Below are positions 1 to 6,446 of a DNA stretch of 14,793 nt, one piece after another. A model generated the notes under the pieces. It was given only the letters and a program-made list of their open reading frames with translations. It was not told the DNA's origin and ran no database searches. A program made the translations under genes and the position numbers. Location of the stretch: positions 31,522 to 46,314 of the forward strand of contig DMEZ01000061.1 of NCBI GenBank assembly GCA_003450735.1, given 5' to 3'. Source of the stretch: Elusimicrobiota bacterium. Its GTDB lineage: Bacteria > Elusimicrobiota > Elusimicrobia > UBA1565. The first letter of the stretch is position 1. Each line of letters starts with the position of its first letter.

Positions 1-1
1 C

Positions 2-346
2 GCGGGGGCCCCCGCCTGCGACTACGCGGCCAACAACGAGAAGCTCCTGCGCGAGCTCGCCGGCGTCCCGGCCGAGGGCCGCCGGGCGGCCTTCCGCTGC
101 GTGATCTGCCTGTGCGGCCCGGGCGGAGAAGCCCCGCGCTTCTTCGAGGGCCGGCTGGACGGGGTCATCGCCGAACGCCCCTCCGGAACGAACGGCTTCG
201 GCTACGACCCGCTCTTCCGCCTGCCGGAGCACGGCCGCACCCTGGCCGAGCTCTCTTCGGAGGAAAAGAACCGCATCAGCCATCGCGCGCGGGCCCTCGC
301 GGCCCTCCTGCGCCACCTGAAGTCCCCGGAGGCTTCCATCCGATGA
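2..346 (+). CDS. rdgB: RdgB/HAM1 non-canonical purine NTP pyrophosphatase, 3' part
   Basis: The protein hydrolyses dITP, XTP and ITP to monophosphates and so keeps deaminated purines out of DNA and RNA in the cytoplasm. The reading frame is open from base 2 of the window, and only the last 114 residues are present of a family usually near 200. Family signatures are visible: DYAANNEKLL near the start, then GTNGFGYDPLF, which lines the nucleotide pocket, then a TLAELSSEEKNRISHRARAL block that closes the fold. The start lies outside the window, so any ATG inside this stretch is internal. The stop (344-346) overlaps the ATG of the next gene as ATGA, suggesting one transcript and translational coupling. 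The truncation is only the window edge. Identification is secure; the complete N-terminus is unseen. Confidence 0.95.
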   Translation, partial: AGAPACDYAANNEKLLRELAGVPAEGRRAAFRCVICLCGPGGEAPRFFEGRLDGVIAERPSGTNGFGYDPLFRLPEHGRTLAELSSEEKNRISHRARALAALLRHLKSPEASIR

Positions 347-744
347 CCCCGCTCCTCCTCTCGTTCCTGCTCTCGGCGCTGCCGGCGGCCGCCCAGCCCG
401 TTATGCCCTCCCAGGACCACGCGGCCCGACAAGCGGTTTTGCGCGCCGCGGCTGCCGACCTCGAGGTCCGCCTCGCCGCCGAGCCCAAGGCCCCCGAGCT
501 CTGGCGCAGGCTGGGCCACACCTACCAGCACCTGGGCGAGGCCCTGAAAGCCCGCGACGCGTTCCTCAAGCTCGTGGAGCTCAAGCCCGAGGACGCCCGC
601 GCCTGGTTCATGCTCGGCCTGGTCTACGAGAAGCTTGAAGACCGGCCCGCGGCCGCCGCCGCCTGGGAGAAGTGCCTCCGCTTCACCCGCGACGAGAAGG
701 CGGCCGAGACCGCCCGCCGGCACCTGGAAGACCTGCGCCCATGA
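343..744 (+). CDS. Small exported TPR protein
   Basis: This is a 133-residue protein of unknown specific role. Residues 1-17 form a signal peptide: a short hydrophobic stretch rich in Leu and Ala ending in AAA before QP, so the mature protein should be periplasmic. Residues about 51-118 form two TPR units, with the usual WRRLGHTYQHLGEALKARD and WFMLGLVYEKLED spacing of small and large residues. TPRs normally present a protein-binding groove. The start is fixed by the ATGA overlap with rdgB and by a GGAGG at 328-332, 10 bases upstream; longer readings of the frame have no such support. Its stop overlaps the next gene as ATGA. Because it is linked to a CsgG-like lipoprotein and a larger exported TPR protein, I infer that it is a partner in the same envelope complex. 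Confidence 0.85.
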   Translation: MTPLLLSFLLSALPAAAQPVMPSQDHAARQAVLRAAAADLEVRLAAEPKAPELWRRLGHTYQHLGEALKARDAFLKLVELKPEDARAWFMLGLVYEKLEDRPAAAAAWEKCLRFTRDEKAAETARRHLEDLRP

Positions 745-1358
745 AGCGGCTCCTCGCGGCGGCCCTCCTCCTTTGCGCAGCCTGCTCCGGGCCCCAGGTC
801 GCCTTCAACCCCAAGTTCAAGGACGTCAAGTACCGCCGCGTGGCCCTCGCCGGCTTCGAGGGACCCGCCGGCGAGGCGGCCTCGGACATCCTCGCCCACG
901 AGCTCCTGGGCAGCGGCGCCGACGTGGTCGAGCGCGGCCGCCTGCAGAGCGTGCTCAACGAGCAGCGGCTGGGCGCCAGCGGCGCCCTCGACCCGGCGAG
1001 CGTCCGGAAGGTCGGGCGCCTGCTGGGCGTGGACGCCCTGATGCTCGGCTCGGTCACGCAGTACGCCCAGCCCCAGAGCTTCCTGGTGACCGGAACCTCC
1101 TCCGCCGCCTTCGTCGGCCAGCCGGCCTCCTCGCTGGGGCAGGGGTCGGTCTACACGTCGGCCCCCGCCCTCGGCACGCCCGGAGCGAACATCCTCACCT
1201 CGGCCGCGGTGGTCGGCATGACCGCCCGCCTCGTGGACGTGGAGACCGGCTCCGTCGTCTGGTCGGGCCGCCGCACCTGGGAGGGCTTCGACGTGGACTC
1301 CGCCATGGCCTCCATCGCCCACTCCTTCGCCAAGTCCCTGACCCCCCTTTGGCGATGA
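741..1358 (+). CDS. CsgG-like lipoprotein
   Basis: The 205-residue product resembles the CsgG family, whose best known member is the outer-membrane export channel for curli subunits. Residues 1-15 look like a lipoprotein leader ending CAAC, although Cys at -3 is unusual. The core matches the family: RRVALAGFEG near 32-41, a helix followed by DVVERGRLQSVLNEQRLG (61-78), LLGVDALMLGSVTQ (94-107) and MTARLVDVETGSVVWSG (160-176). Between 110 and 155 lies a Ser/Gly/Ala-rich segment where CsgG has its first membrane hairpin. The C-terminus stops soon after WSG, so the second hairpin region of CsgG appears to be absent. It may therefore be a periplasmic scaffold lipoprotein and not a pore. The start is set by ATGA at 741-744, and the stop overlaps the next gene as ATGA. 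Confidence 0.8.
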   Translation: MKRLLAAALLLCAACSGPQVAFNPKFKDVKYRRVALAGFEGPAGEAASDILAHELLGSGADVVERGRLQSVLNEQRLGASGALDPASVRKVGRLLGVDALMLGSVTQYAQPQSFLVTGTSSAAFVGQPASSLGQGSVYTSAPALGTPGANILTSAAVVGMTARLVDVETGSVVWSGRRTWEGFDVDSAMASIAHSFAKSLTPLWR

Positions 1359-3079
1359 GCCTCCTGCTCGCCCTGGCCCTGCTGCTCCCTTGGCCCTGCG
1401 CCGCGGTGGAGACGCAGGAGGGGCAGACCACCTACTGGGACATGCTGATGCAGGCCCAGGCCGCCCGGGAGCTCATGCAGGGTTCCCAGCACATGGACGA
1501 GAAGCGCTACGACGACGCCGTCCGGGAGTTCTCCAAGGCGGTGGTGCGCAGCCCCAACGACGCGCTGGCCCACCGGATGCTCGGCGTATCCTATTATTGG
1601 ACGGGCCAGGTGGATCTGGCCGAGGCCGAGTTCAACGAGAGCCTGCGCCTCGAGCCCGAGAGCGCGCAGACGCACCTCCTGCTGGGCATCGTCCACGCCT
1701 GGCGGGGGAAGACGGAGAAATCCTACGAGGCCTTCAAGGCCGCCGAGCGCTACGAGCCCCGCCGGGCGGACATCCAGATGAACCTGGGCTCCATCGAGGA
1801 CGGGGAGGGGCGCTACCAGGACGCCCTCGACCACTTCCGCAAGGCCGTCGCCTTCGACCCCTCGCACCCGCTCTACCGCTTCCAACTCGGGGCGCTCTAC
1901 CGCAAGATGGGCCGCGACGAGGAAGCCGTCGAGTCGCTGAAGGCCGCTCTCGCCCGCTACCCCGGCTACCAGGAAGCCCTGCTCGAGCTCGGCTCCATCT
2001 ACGAACGGATGGGCCGCCGGAAAGAGTCCTCCGACATGTTCCGCAAGTCCGTCAGCCTCAAGCAGCGGGACTCGGTGGCGCGCTTCCGCCTGGCCCGAGC
2101 CCTCCTGCTCGAGGGCAGGACGGCCAAGGCGCGCGAGGCCCTCTCGGGCGTCTTCCATCTGGCCCCGGAGCAGGGCGGGGGACTCGCGCTCTCCGTCGCC
2201 TACGGGGGCCGCCCCGAGGCCGGACGCGAACCCTCCGAGGACGACGCCCAGAGCGGACCGAAGGACGAGGGAGCCTCCCCGGCGCCCGACGCCTCCGCCG
2301 GCCCGCTCGACGTGCTCGAACGCAACCTGCGCCGCCTGCCGCTCGACCGGGACGCGGACCTGGGCGTGGACATGGTCTTCATCCCGAAGTCCCGGCTCGT
2401 GAAGGCCCCGGGCAAGGCGGAGTCGCCCTCCTCCCTCAAGCAGGCGCTCGAAAGGGCGGGGGCGCCGCCCCCGCAGACCCTGGCCTCGCGCCGCGAGTTC
2501 GTACTCAAGGCCGCCACGCCCGCCGAGCGGGAGGCCCTCATCCGCTCCATCGTCTCCGACCTGCATGACGCGCTGGCGAAGGCGCCCAAGGACGCCGAGG
2601 TGCGCTTCGGGATGAACCTCTCGGTGTCCGACGCGCCCTCCGACAAGCCCTCCGAGAGCGGGGGGAAGAGCCGGGTGTCCTACAACCCGCACGACGTGGG
2701 CAATGACCTGGGGCTGTGGGTGATCGGCACCGGCTGGACGCTTCTCGTCGAAGAGGCCCTTCCGAAAGCCGGGGACCCCGATCCGTCCACCGCGCTGGGC
2801 TGGCTGGTGCAGGGCATCGGCTTCGCCGCCCTCGGCGACTCGCGCGACGCGGAGCGCTCCTTTCAGCGCTCCATCGAGCTCGACCCCAAGGAGGCCCTGG
2901 CCTATCTAGGACTCGGAGTCTCCAAGGTCATCCGCGGGGACGAGGACGGCGCGGTGGAAGCCTACCGCAAGGCCAGCCAGCTCGACCCGAAGAACCAGGA
3001 CGCGGCGCAGGGCCTGCGTTGGCTCGAGCGCCCGGTCTCCAGCCCGGAACCCGCCACCCCAGGAGCACCCGCCCCATGA
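1355..3079 (+). CDS. Large exported TPR protein with a central unassigned domain
   Basis: A 574-residue protein with a signal peptide at 1-17 (Leu-rich core, cleavage near CAA/VE). Residues about 46-270 hold six or seven TPR units, recognisable by repeats such as ALAHRMLGVSYYWTGQVDLA and ALLELGSIYERMGRRKES. A charged, low-complexity linker follows (285-318). Residues 320-470 have no family I recognise; they are mixed in composition and end in a hydrophobic GLWVIGTGWTLLVEEA stretch at 453-468. Two further TPR units (478-553) and a Pro/Ala tail close the protein. I chose the ATG that overlaps the preceding stop as ATGA; the same frame runs much farther upstream, but only as a shadow of the two previous genes. 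It is probably periplasmic and a protein-interaction scaffold, perhaps bound to the CsgG-like lipoprotein; the function is not known. Confidence 0.85.
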   Translation: MSLLLALALLLPWPCAAVETQEGQTTYWDMLMQAQAARELMQGSQHMDEKRYDDAVREFSKAVVRSPNDALAHRMLGVSYYWTGQVDLAEAEFNESLRLEPESAQTHLLLGIVHAWRGKTEKSYEAFKAAERYEPRRADIQMNLGSIEDGEGRYQDALDHFRKAVAFDPSHPLYRFQLGALYRKMGRDEEAVESLKAALARYPGYQEALLELGSIYERMGRRKESSDMFRKSVSLKQRDSVARFRLARALLLEGRTAKAREALSGVFHLAPEQGGGLALSVAYGGRPEAGREPSEDDAQSGPKDEGASPAPDASAGPLDVLERNLRRLPLDRDADLGVDMVFIPKSRLVKAPGKAESPSSLKQALERAGAPPPQTLASRREFVLKAATPAEREALIRSIVSDLHDALAKAPKDAEVRFGMNLSVSDAPSDKPSESGGKSRVSYNPHDVGNDLGLWVIGTGWTLLVEEALPKAGDPDPSTALGWLVQGIGFAALGDSRDAERSFQRSIELDPKEALAYLGLGVSKVIRGDEDGAVEAYRKASQLDPKNQDAAQGLRWLERPVSSPEPATPGAPAP

Positions 3080-4458
3080 TCATGCGCAGCTTCGTGCGCC
3101 GCATCCACTTCGTGGGCATCGGCGGGGTCGGCATGAGCGGCATCGCCCAGGTCTTGCTGAACCTCGGCTACGAGGTGTCCGGCTCCGACCTGCGCGAGAC
3201 CGAGGTCACGCACCGGCTGAAGGCCGCCGGCGCGAAGGTCTTCGCCGGGCACCGGGCTTCGAACGCGCGAGGCGCCCAGGTGGTCGTGACCAGCTCCGCC
3301 GTCGCCCCCGCGAACTGCGAGGTGGCCGAGGCCCGCCGCGCCGGCATCCCCGTGGTGCCGCGGGCCGAGATGCTCGCCGAGCTCTGCCGAATGAAGAAGA
3401 CGGTCACCGTGGCCGGCTCGCACGGCAAGACCACCGCCACCTCGATGGCCGCCATGGCCCTCGCGGGCGCCGGGGCCGACCCGACGATGATCATCGGCGG
3501 CCAGCTCGCGAACATCGGTTCGAACGCGCGGCTGGGCCTGGGGGAGTACCTGGTCGCCGAGGCCGACGAATCGGACGGCTCCTTCGTGCGATTGCTGCCG
3601 CTCGTCGCGGTCGTGACCAACATCGACTCCGACCACCTCGACCACTACGGCACGCTCGAGAACCTCAAGGCCGCCTTCCTCGAGCACCTGCACCGCCTGC
3701 CCTTCTACGGCGCGGCCGTGCTCTGCGCCGACGATCCGAACCTGCGCTCGCTCCTGCCGAAGGTGGAGCGCACCGTCCTCACCTACGGCCTGAAGGCCGG
3801 GGCGGACTGGACGGCGAAGCTCCTGCCTTCCAAGGCCGCCGGCGTACGGATGGCGGTCTTCCGCCGCGGACGCCGGATGGGAGAGCTCTCGCTCAAGGTC
3901 TGCGGGCGGCACAACGCGCTCAACGCGCTCGCGGCCGTCGCCGTCGGGGACTTCCTGGGCTTCGACCTGAAGAGGGTGTTCCGGGGCCTCAGCGACTTCC
4001 GCGGAGTCGGGCGGCGCATGGAGCGCCTGGGCGAGGGGGGAGGCGTCCTCTTCATCGACGACTACGGGCACCACCCGACCGAGATCCGCGTCACCCTGGA
4101 CGCCCTGCGGGAGGCCTATCCGGGCCGCCGCGTCGTGGCCGTGTTCCAGCCGCACCGCTTCACGCGCACCAAGCTCCTCCACCGGGAGTTCGGCTCGGCC
4201 TTCAAGAAGGCGTCGCGGGTCTACGTGATGGACATCTACCCCGCCGGCGAGGCCCCCCTGCGAGGGGTGGACTCGGGCCTGATCATCAGCGCGGCCAGGC
4301 GCGTCCGCACGGACGCCCGGCGGTACTGCCGGCCGATGGACGTCCTGCGCGACCTGCGCCCCGGCGACATCGTTTTGACCATCGGGGCGGGCGACGTCTG
4401 GAAGGTCGGCCTCGACCTGCTCCGCCGCCTCTCGGGCCCGACGGTGGTCTCAGCCTAG
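3076..4458 (+). CDS. murC: UDP-N-acetylmuramate--L-alanine ligase
   Basis: This ligase adds the first amino acid, L-alanine, to UDP-N-acetylmuramate using ATP in the cytoplasmic pathway to peptidoglycan. At 460 residues it has the usual length. The N-terminal Rossmann motif HFVGIGGVGMSGIA (11-24) binds the UDP part. The ATP loop GSHGKTT lies at 114-120, then ADESDGSF (163-170), NIDSDHLDHYG (182-192), the DDYGHHPTEI block (328-337) and FQPHRFTRT (357-365). GAGDVWKVG (437-445) is near the end. The ATG at 3076 has AGGAG 10 bases upstream and overlaps the TPR gene stop as ATGA, which favours it over the ATG at 3082. The gene is not beside murG, murB or ftsQ here; it lies between an exported TPR gene and rsmA, with rsmA one base downstream. 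Confidence 0.97.
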   Translation: MIMRSFVRRIHFVGIGGVGMSGIAQVLLNLGYEVSGSDLRETEVTHRLKAAGAKVFAGHRASNARGAQVVVTSSAVAPANCEVAEARRAGIPVVPRAEMLAELCRMKKTVTVAGSHGKTTATSMAAMALAGAGADPTMIIGGQLANIGSNARLGLGEYLVAEADESDGSFVRLLPLVAVVTNIDSDHLDHYGTLENLKAAFLEHLHRLPFYGAAVLCADDPNLRSLLPKVERTVLTYGLKAGADWTAKLLPSKAAGVRMAVFRRGRRMGELSLKVCGRHNALNALAAVAVGDFLGFDLKRVFRGLSDFRGVGRRMERLGEGGGVLFIDDYGHHPTEIRVTLDALREAYPGRRVVAVFQPHRFTRTKLLHREFGSAFKKASRVYVMDIYPAGEAPLRGVDSGLIISAARRVRTDARRYCRPMDVLRDLRPGDIVLTIGAGDVWKVGLDLLRRLSGPTVVSA

Positions 4459-4459
4459 G

Positions 4460-5233
4460 GTGCCCCGCTTCGACCAGCACTTCCTGGCCTCCCCGGAGAC
4501 CGCCGACGCCATCGTGCGCGCGGCGGGCCTGAGCGCGGGCCAGTCCGTGCTCGAGATCGGCCCCGGGCGCGGGGCCATCACGGGCCTCCTGCTCGACGCG
4601 GGCGCGCGCCTGAGCGCCGTCGAGATCGACGAGCGCCTCGCCGCCGGGCTCGAGGAGCGCTTCGCCGGGCGCGAGGGCTTCCGGGTGGTGCGGGGGGACT
4701 TCCTCGAGCTCGCCCCGGAGGCCCTGGGAGACTATTCGAAAGTCGTCGCGAACCTGCCCTACTCCGTGGCGACGCCCATCCTGCAGAAGCTGCTCGACCT
4801 GCCCGGCTGGAGGACGGCCGTCCTGATGTTCCAGAAAGAGGTGGCCCAGCGCATCCTGGCCGAGCCGGGGCAGACCGGCTACAGCCTGCTGAGCCTCTCC
4901 GTCCAGGCCAAGGCCTACCGCGAGTGGGTGTGCGGCGTGCCGAAGAGCGCCTTCCGGCCGCCGCCCAAGGTGGACTCGGGCGTGGTGCGGCTCGACCGGC
5001 GCGACAAGCCGCTCATCCCCGACGAGGTGGGGGAGGAGGCGTTCTTCCGCATCGCGCGGGCCTGCTTCGCGCACCGCCGCAAGCGCGCGGCCAAGTCTTT
5101 GGCGATGACGCTGGGGCTGGACAAGGCGAGAGCGGAGGGAGCGTTCGCGGCGTCAGGCCTTGGGAAGGACGTACGGGCCGAGGAGATCGGGCTCGAGGGC
5201 TTCCTCGCCCTGGCCCGCGCGCTGAAGGCCTAA
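4460..5233 (+). CDS. rsmA: 16S rRNA (adenine-N6,N6) dimethyltransferase RsmA/KsgA
   Basis: RsmA uses S-adenosylmethionine to dimethylate two adjacent adenines in the 3'-terminal loop of 16S rRNA, a late 30S assembly checkpoint. The 257-residue product carries the SAM loop LEIGPGRGAIT (31-41), an acidic residue in VEID (54-57), the catalytic NLPY motif (98-101), FRPPPKVDS (165-173) and the FAHRRKRAAKSL helix (203-214). The usual N-terminal LGQNFL reads FDQHFL. The start is a GTG one base after the murC stop, with no strong ribosome site, so translation probably depends on ribosomes finishing murC. The TAA stop is interlocked with the TAG of the minus-strand small membrane protein gene, leaving no room for a terminator between the two. 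Confidence 0.95.
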   Translation: MPRFDQHFLASPETADAIVRAAGLSAGQSVLEIGPGRGAITGLLLDAGARLSAVEIDERLAAGLEERFAGREGFRVVRGDFLELAPEALGDYSKVVANLPYSVATPILQKLLDLPGWRTAVLMFQKEVAQRILAEPGQTGYSLLSLSVQAKAYREWVCGVPKSAFRPPPKVDSGVVRLDRRDKPLIPDEVGEEAFFRIARACFAHRRKRAAKSLAMTLGLDKARAEGAFAASGLGKDVRAEEIGLEGFLALARALKA

Positions 5234-5412
5234 GGCGCCTCTCCCGGCGCCTGTTCCTTGGACAGGGTGAACTCCTCGGGCAGGTGCCGCAGGCAGCGCG
5301 CGAGCAGGAAGATCCCGAAGAGCCCCGCCGCCGCGGCGAGCACGCGCAGGCTGTCCCCGAGGGCTCCGAGCGGGAGCGGCGGCGCGGCGAAGACCTCCGA
5401 CAGGCCGCTCAC
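5230..5412 (-). CDS. Small single-pass membrane protein
   Basis: A 60-residue product that matches no family I know. Residues about 22-41 form one hydrophobic segment (SLRVLAAAAGLFGIFLLARC) followed by a basic LRHLP turn and an acidic, hydrophilic tail, consistent with a single-pass inner-membrane protein whose C-terminus is cytoplasmic by the positive-inside rule. The start is a GTG overlapping the HEAT gene stop as GTGA, with GGAGG (plus-strand complement 5417-5421) four bases before it. That coupling is the best evidence that it is a real gene, since a reading this short could occur by chance in GC-rich DNA. Its TAG stop shares bases with the rsmA TAA. It is probably made with the HEAT-repeat protein and may anchor or assist it; no function can be assigned. 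Confidence 0.65.
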   Translation of the reverse strand: MSGLSEVFAAPPLPLGALGDSLRVLAAAAGLFGIFLLARCLRHLPEEFTLSKEQAPGEAP

Positions 5413-6272
5413 GGCTCCTCCGCCGAGACCAGCTGCTTGATGGAGGCGCCCATCCTCGCGCGGGGCAGTTCCTCGCGCTCGAGCTCCGTCGCGTCCTGCA
5501 GCAAGGCCACGCTGTCGAGCCCGCCGAAGGCGCCCAGCTCCCGGGCGGAGGCGTAGCGCACGGCCGGGTCGGAGTCGCGCAGGCCCCGCCCCAAAGCGTC
5601 CATCGCCGTCCTCGAGCGGTACTCCCCGAGCGAGCGGGCCGCCTGCTGGCGCACCTGCCATTGCGGGTCGTCGTCGAGGGCCTTGGCGAGCGCCGGCACC
5701 GCCGCCGGGTTGCGCGCCTCGCCCAGGGCGATGGCCCCGGCGTAGCGCACCCACCAGTGCCCGTCCCGCATCACGCTCCCCTCGAGCAGCGCCACCGCGT
5801 CGTTGCCGCGCAGCTTGCCCAGCGAGAGGGCCGCCGCGAAGCGGACGTTCGGGTCCGGGTCCTCCGAGCCCTGCCGGAGGAACTCGAGCCCGCGCCAGTC
5901 CCCGACGCGGCCCAGGGCGTGCGCGGCGGCGAGCCGCACGCGCGCATCGGCGTCGGAGCGGATGAGCAGGGCCCCGAGGTAGGGGACGGCCCGGGCGTTG
6001 CCGGGACGGGCCAGCGAGCGGACGGCCGAGCGCTGGACGGCCGGGGAGTCGGAGCGCAAGCCGCGCAGGCCCTTCTCGAAGGAGGGGGGCTCGACGAGGG
6101 CGTCGCGCAGGCCGCCCAGCGGCCTCGTCGGAAGGTCGGGGGCCTCCTCGCCGAGAAGCTCGCCCATGGGGGGGAAGGCGTCGGGGCCTAAGCCCGCCGA
6201 AACAGGCCATGGCCCCGCCCACAACGCCGCGGCCGCGGCAAAAAAGAACGCACGTCGATGGCTGGCTCTCAT
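5409..6272 (-). CDS. Exported HEAT-repeat protein
   Basis: A 287-residue protein with an N-terminal signal peptide: basic residues to 7, an Ala/Phe-rich core at 8-19, and likely cleavage after VSA (26). Residues about 75-262 contain six HEAT or PBS-lyase-like units with a period of roughly 30, each with a motif of the kind VRLAAAHALGRVGD, VRFAAALSLGKLRG, VRYAGAIALGEARN, VRQQAARSLGEYRS or VRYASARELGAFGG. Such solenoids bind proteins and carry no catalytic residues. The mature protein should be periplasmic. The start ATG has AAGGGG (complement of 6281-6286) eight bases upstream and is preceded by its own promoter and a structured leader. The downstream 60-residue membrane protein is coupled by GTGA. 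A lyase function is not implied, because the family name comes from repeats only. Confidence 0.85.
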   Translation of the reverse strand: MRASHRRAFFFAAAAALWAGPWPVSAGLGPDAFPPMGELLGEEAPDLPTRPLGGLRDALVEPPSFEKGLRGLRSDSPAVQRSAVRSLARPGNARAVPYLGALLIRSDADARVRLAAAHALGRVGDWRGLEFLRQGSEDPDPNVRFAAALSLGKLRGNDAVALLEGSVMRDGHWWVRYAGAIALGEARNPAAVPALAKALDDDPQWQVRQQAARSLGEYRSRTAMDALGRGLRDSDPAVRYASARELGAFGGLDSVALLQDATELEREELPRARMGASIKQLVSAEEP

Positions 6273-6280
6273 GGTCTGTT

Positions 6281-6286
6281 CCCCTT
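6281..6286 (-). promoter_or_regulatory. Ribosome binding site of the HEAT-repeat gene
   Basis: The minus strand reads AAGGGG eight bases before the ATG whose first base is 6272. It is the only good ribosome site near the start and supports that start over internal codons. Confidence 0.7.
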
Positions 6287-6292
6287 GAGCGC

Positions 6293-6318
6293 CCGGCTCT
6301 CGACGTGCCTTCAGCCGG
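6293..6318 (-). promoter_or_regulatory. Inverted repeat in the HEAT-gene leader
   Basis: Six-base arms CCGGCT and AGCCGG (6293-6298 and 6313-6318) are separated by 14 bases. In the minus-strand transcript this would be a second stem-loop between the 5'-terminal hairpin and the ribosome site. Six base pairs can arise by chance in GC-rich DNA, so the case is modest. Confidence 0.35.
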
Positions 6319-6322
6319 AGAT

Positions 6323-6344
6323 CCTTCCCGCTTCAGCGGGAAGG
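6323..6344 (-). promoter_or_regulatory. Perfect 9-bp hairpin at the predicted 5' end of the HEAT-gene mRNA
   Basis: The arms CCTTCCCGC and GCGGGAAGG pair perfectly around a four-base loop TTCA. On the minus strand the hairpin begins about seven bases after the -10 element at 6356-6351, so the transcript would start with this stem. No T-run follows on either strand, which argues against an intrinsic terminator. It could protect the 5' end from decay, or act as a weak 3' structure for the upstream GT9 gene. The hairpin is seen directly; both roles are inferred. Confidence 0.6.
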
Positions 6345-6350
6345 GACGAA

Positions 6351-6359
6351 AGTATAGCA
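6351..6359 (-). promoter_or_regulatory. Extended -10 promoter of the HEAT-repeat gene
   Basis: The minus strand reads TGCTATACT, an extended -10 element with five of six bases matching TATAAT and the TGn motif before it. A -35 at 17 bases is poor (TGGCGA), which is usual for extended -10 promoters. Transcription would start near 6344, giving a leader of about 72 bases. The element lies in the gap between the GT9 stop and the HEAT start, so the HEAT gene has its own promoter. Confidence 0.55.
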
Positions 6360-6414
6360 GACGTTCCGGTTTTTCGCCAGAGGGCGCCCCATGCCGCTTC
6401 CTAGCGCGTCATGG

Positions 6415-6445
6415 GCCGAGCGAGAGGAGAACGGCAGCGCTCGGC
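6415..6445 (-). terminator. Stem-loop just after the GT9 stop codon
   Basis: Eight-base perfect arms GCCGAGCG and CGCTCGGC (6415-6422 and 6438-6445) enclose a 15-base loop, and the stem begins two bases past the TAA of the GT9 gene. The position fits a 3'-end structure for that mRNA. No run of T follows on the minus strand, so it is not a standard intrinsic terminator. It may block exonucleases after Rho-dependent termination, or only slow the polymerase. Confidence 0.4.
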
Positions 6446-6446
6446 T

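Noticed and set aside
635..1354. Upstream extension of the large TPR protein frame
   Set aside because: The frame is open here, but the product is Arg/Pro/Gly-rich shadow sequence over two real genes. The signal peptide and ATGA overlap put the start at 1355.
1151..2692. A 513-codon open frame on the minus strand
   Set aside because: It is antisense to the CsgG-like and TPR genes, which have signal peptides, repeats and coupled starts. The product looks like a shadow frame.
5413..6222. The long alternative minus-strand frame over the HEAT gene that ends with the 60-residue protein
   Set aside because: Only its last 60 codons are plausible; the rest is Arg/Pro/Gly-rich shadow of the HEAT-repeat gene, which has a signal peptide and regular repeats.
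6382..6389. Palindrome GGGCGCCC in the GT9-HEAT gap
   Set aside because: Eight-base GC palindromes are common in DNA of this composition, and it is not placed near a promoter element or start.
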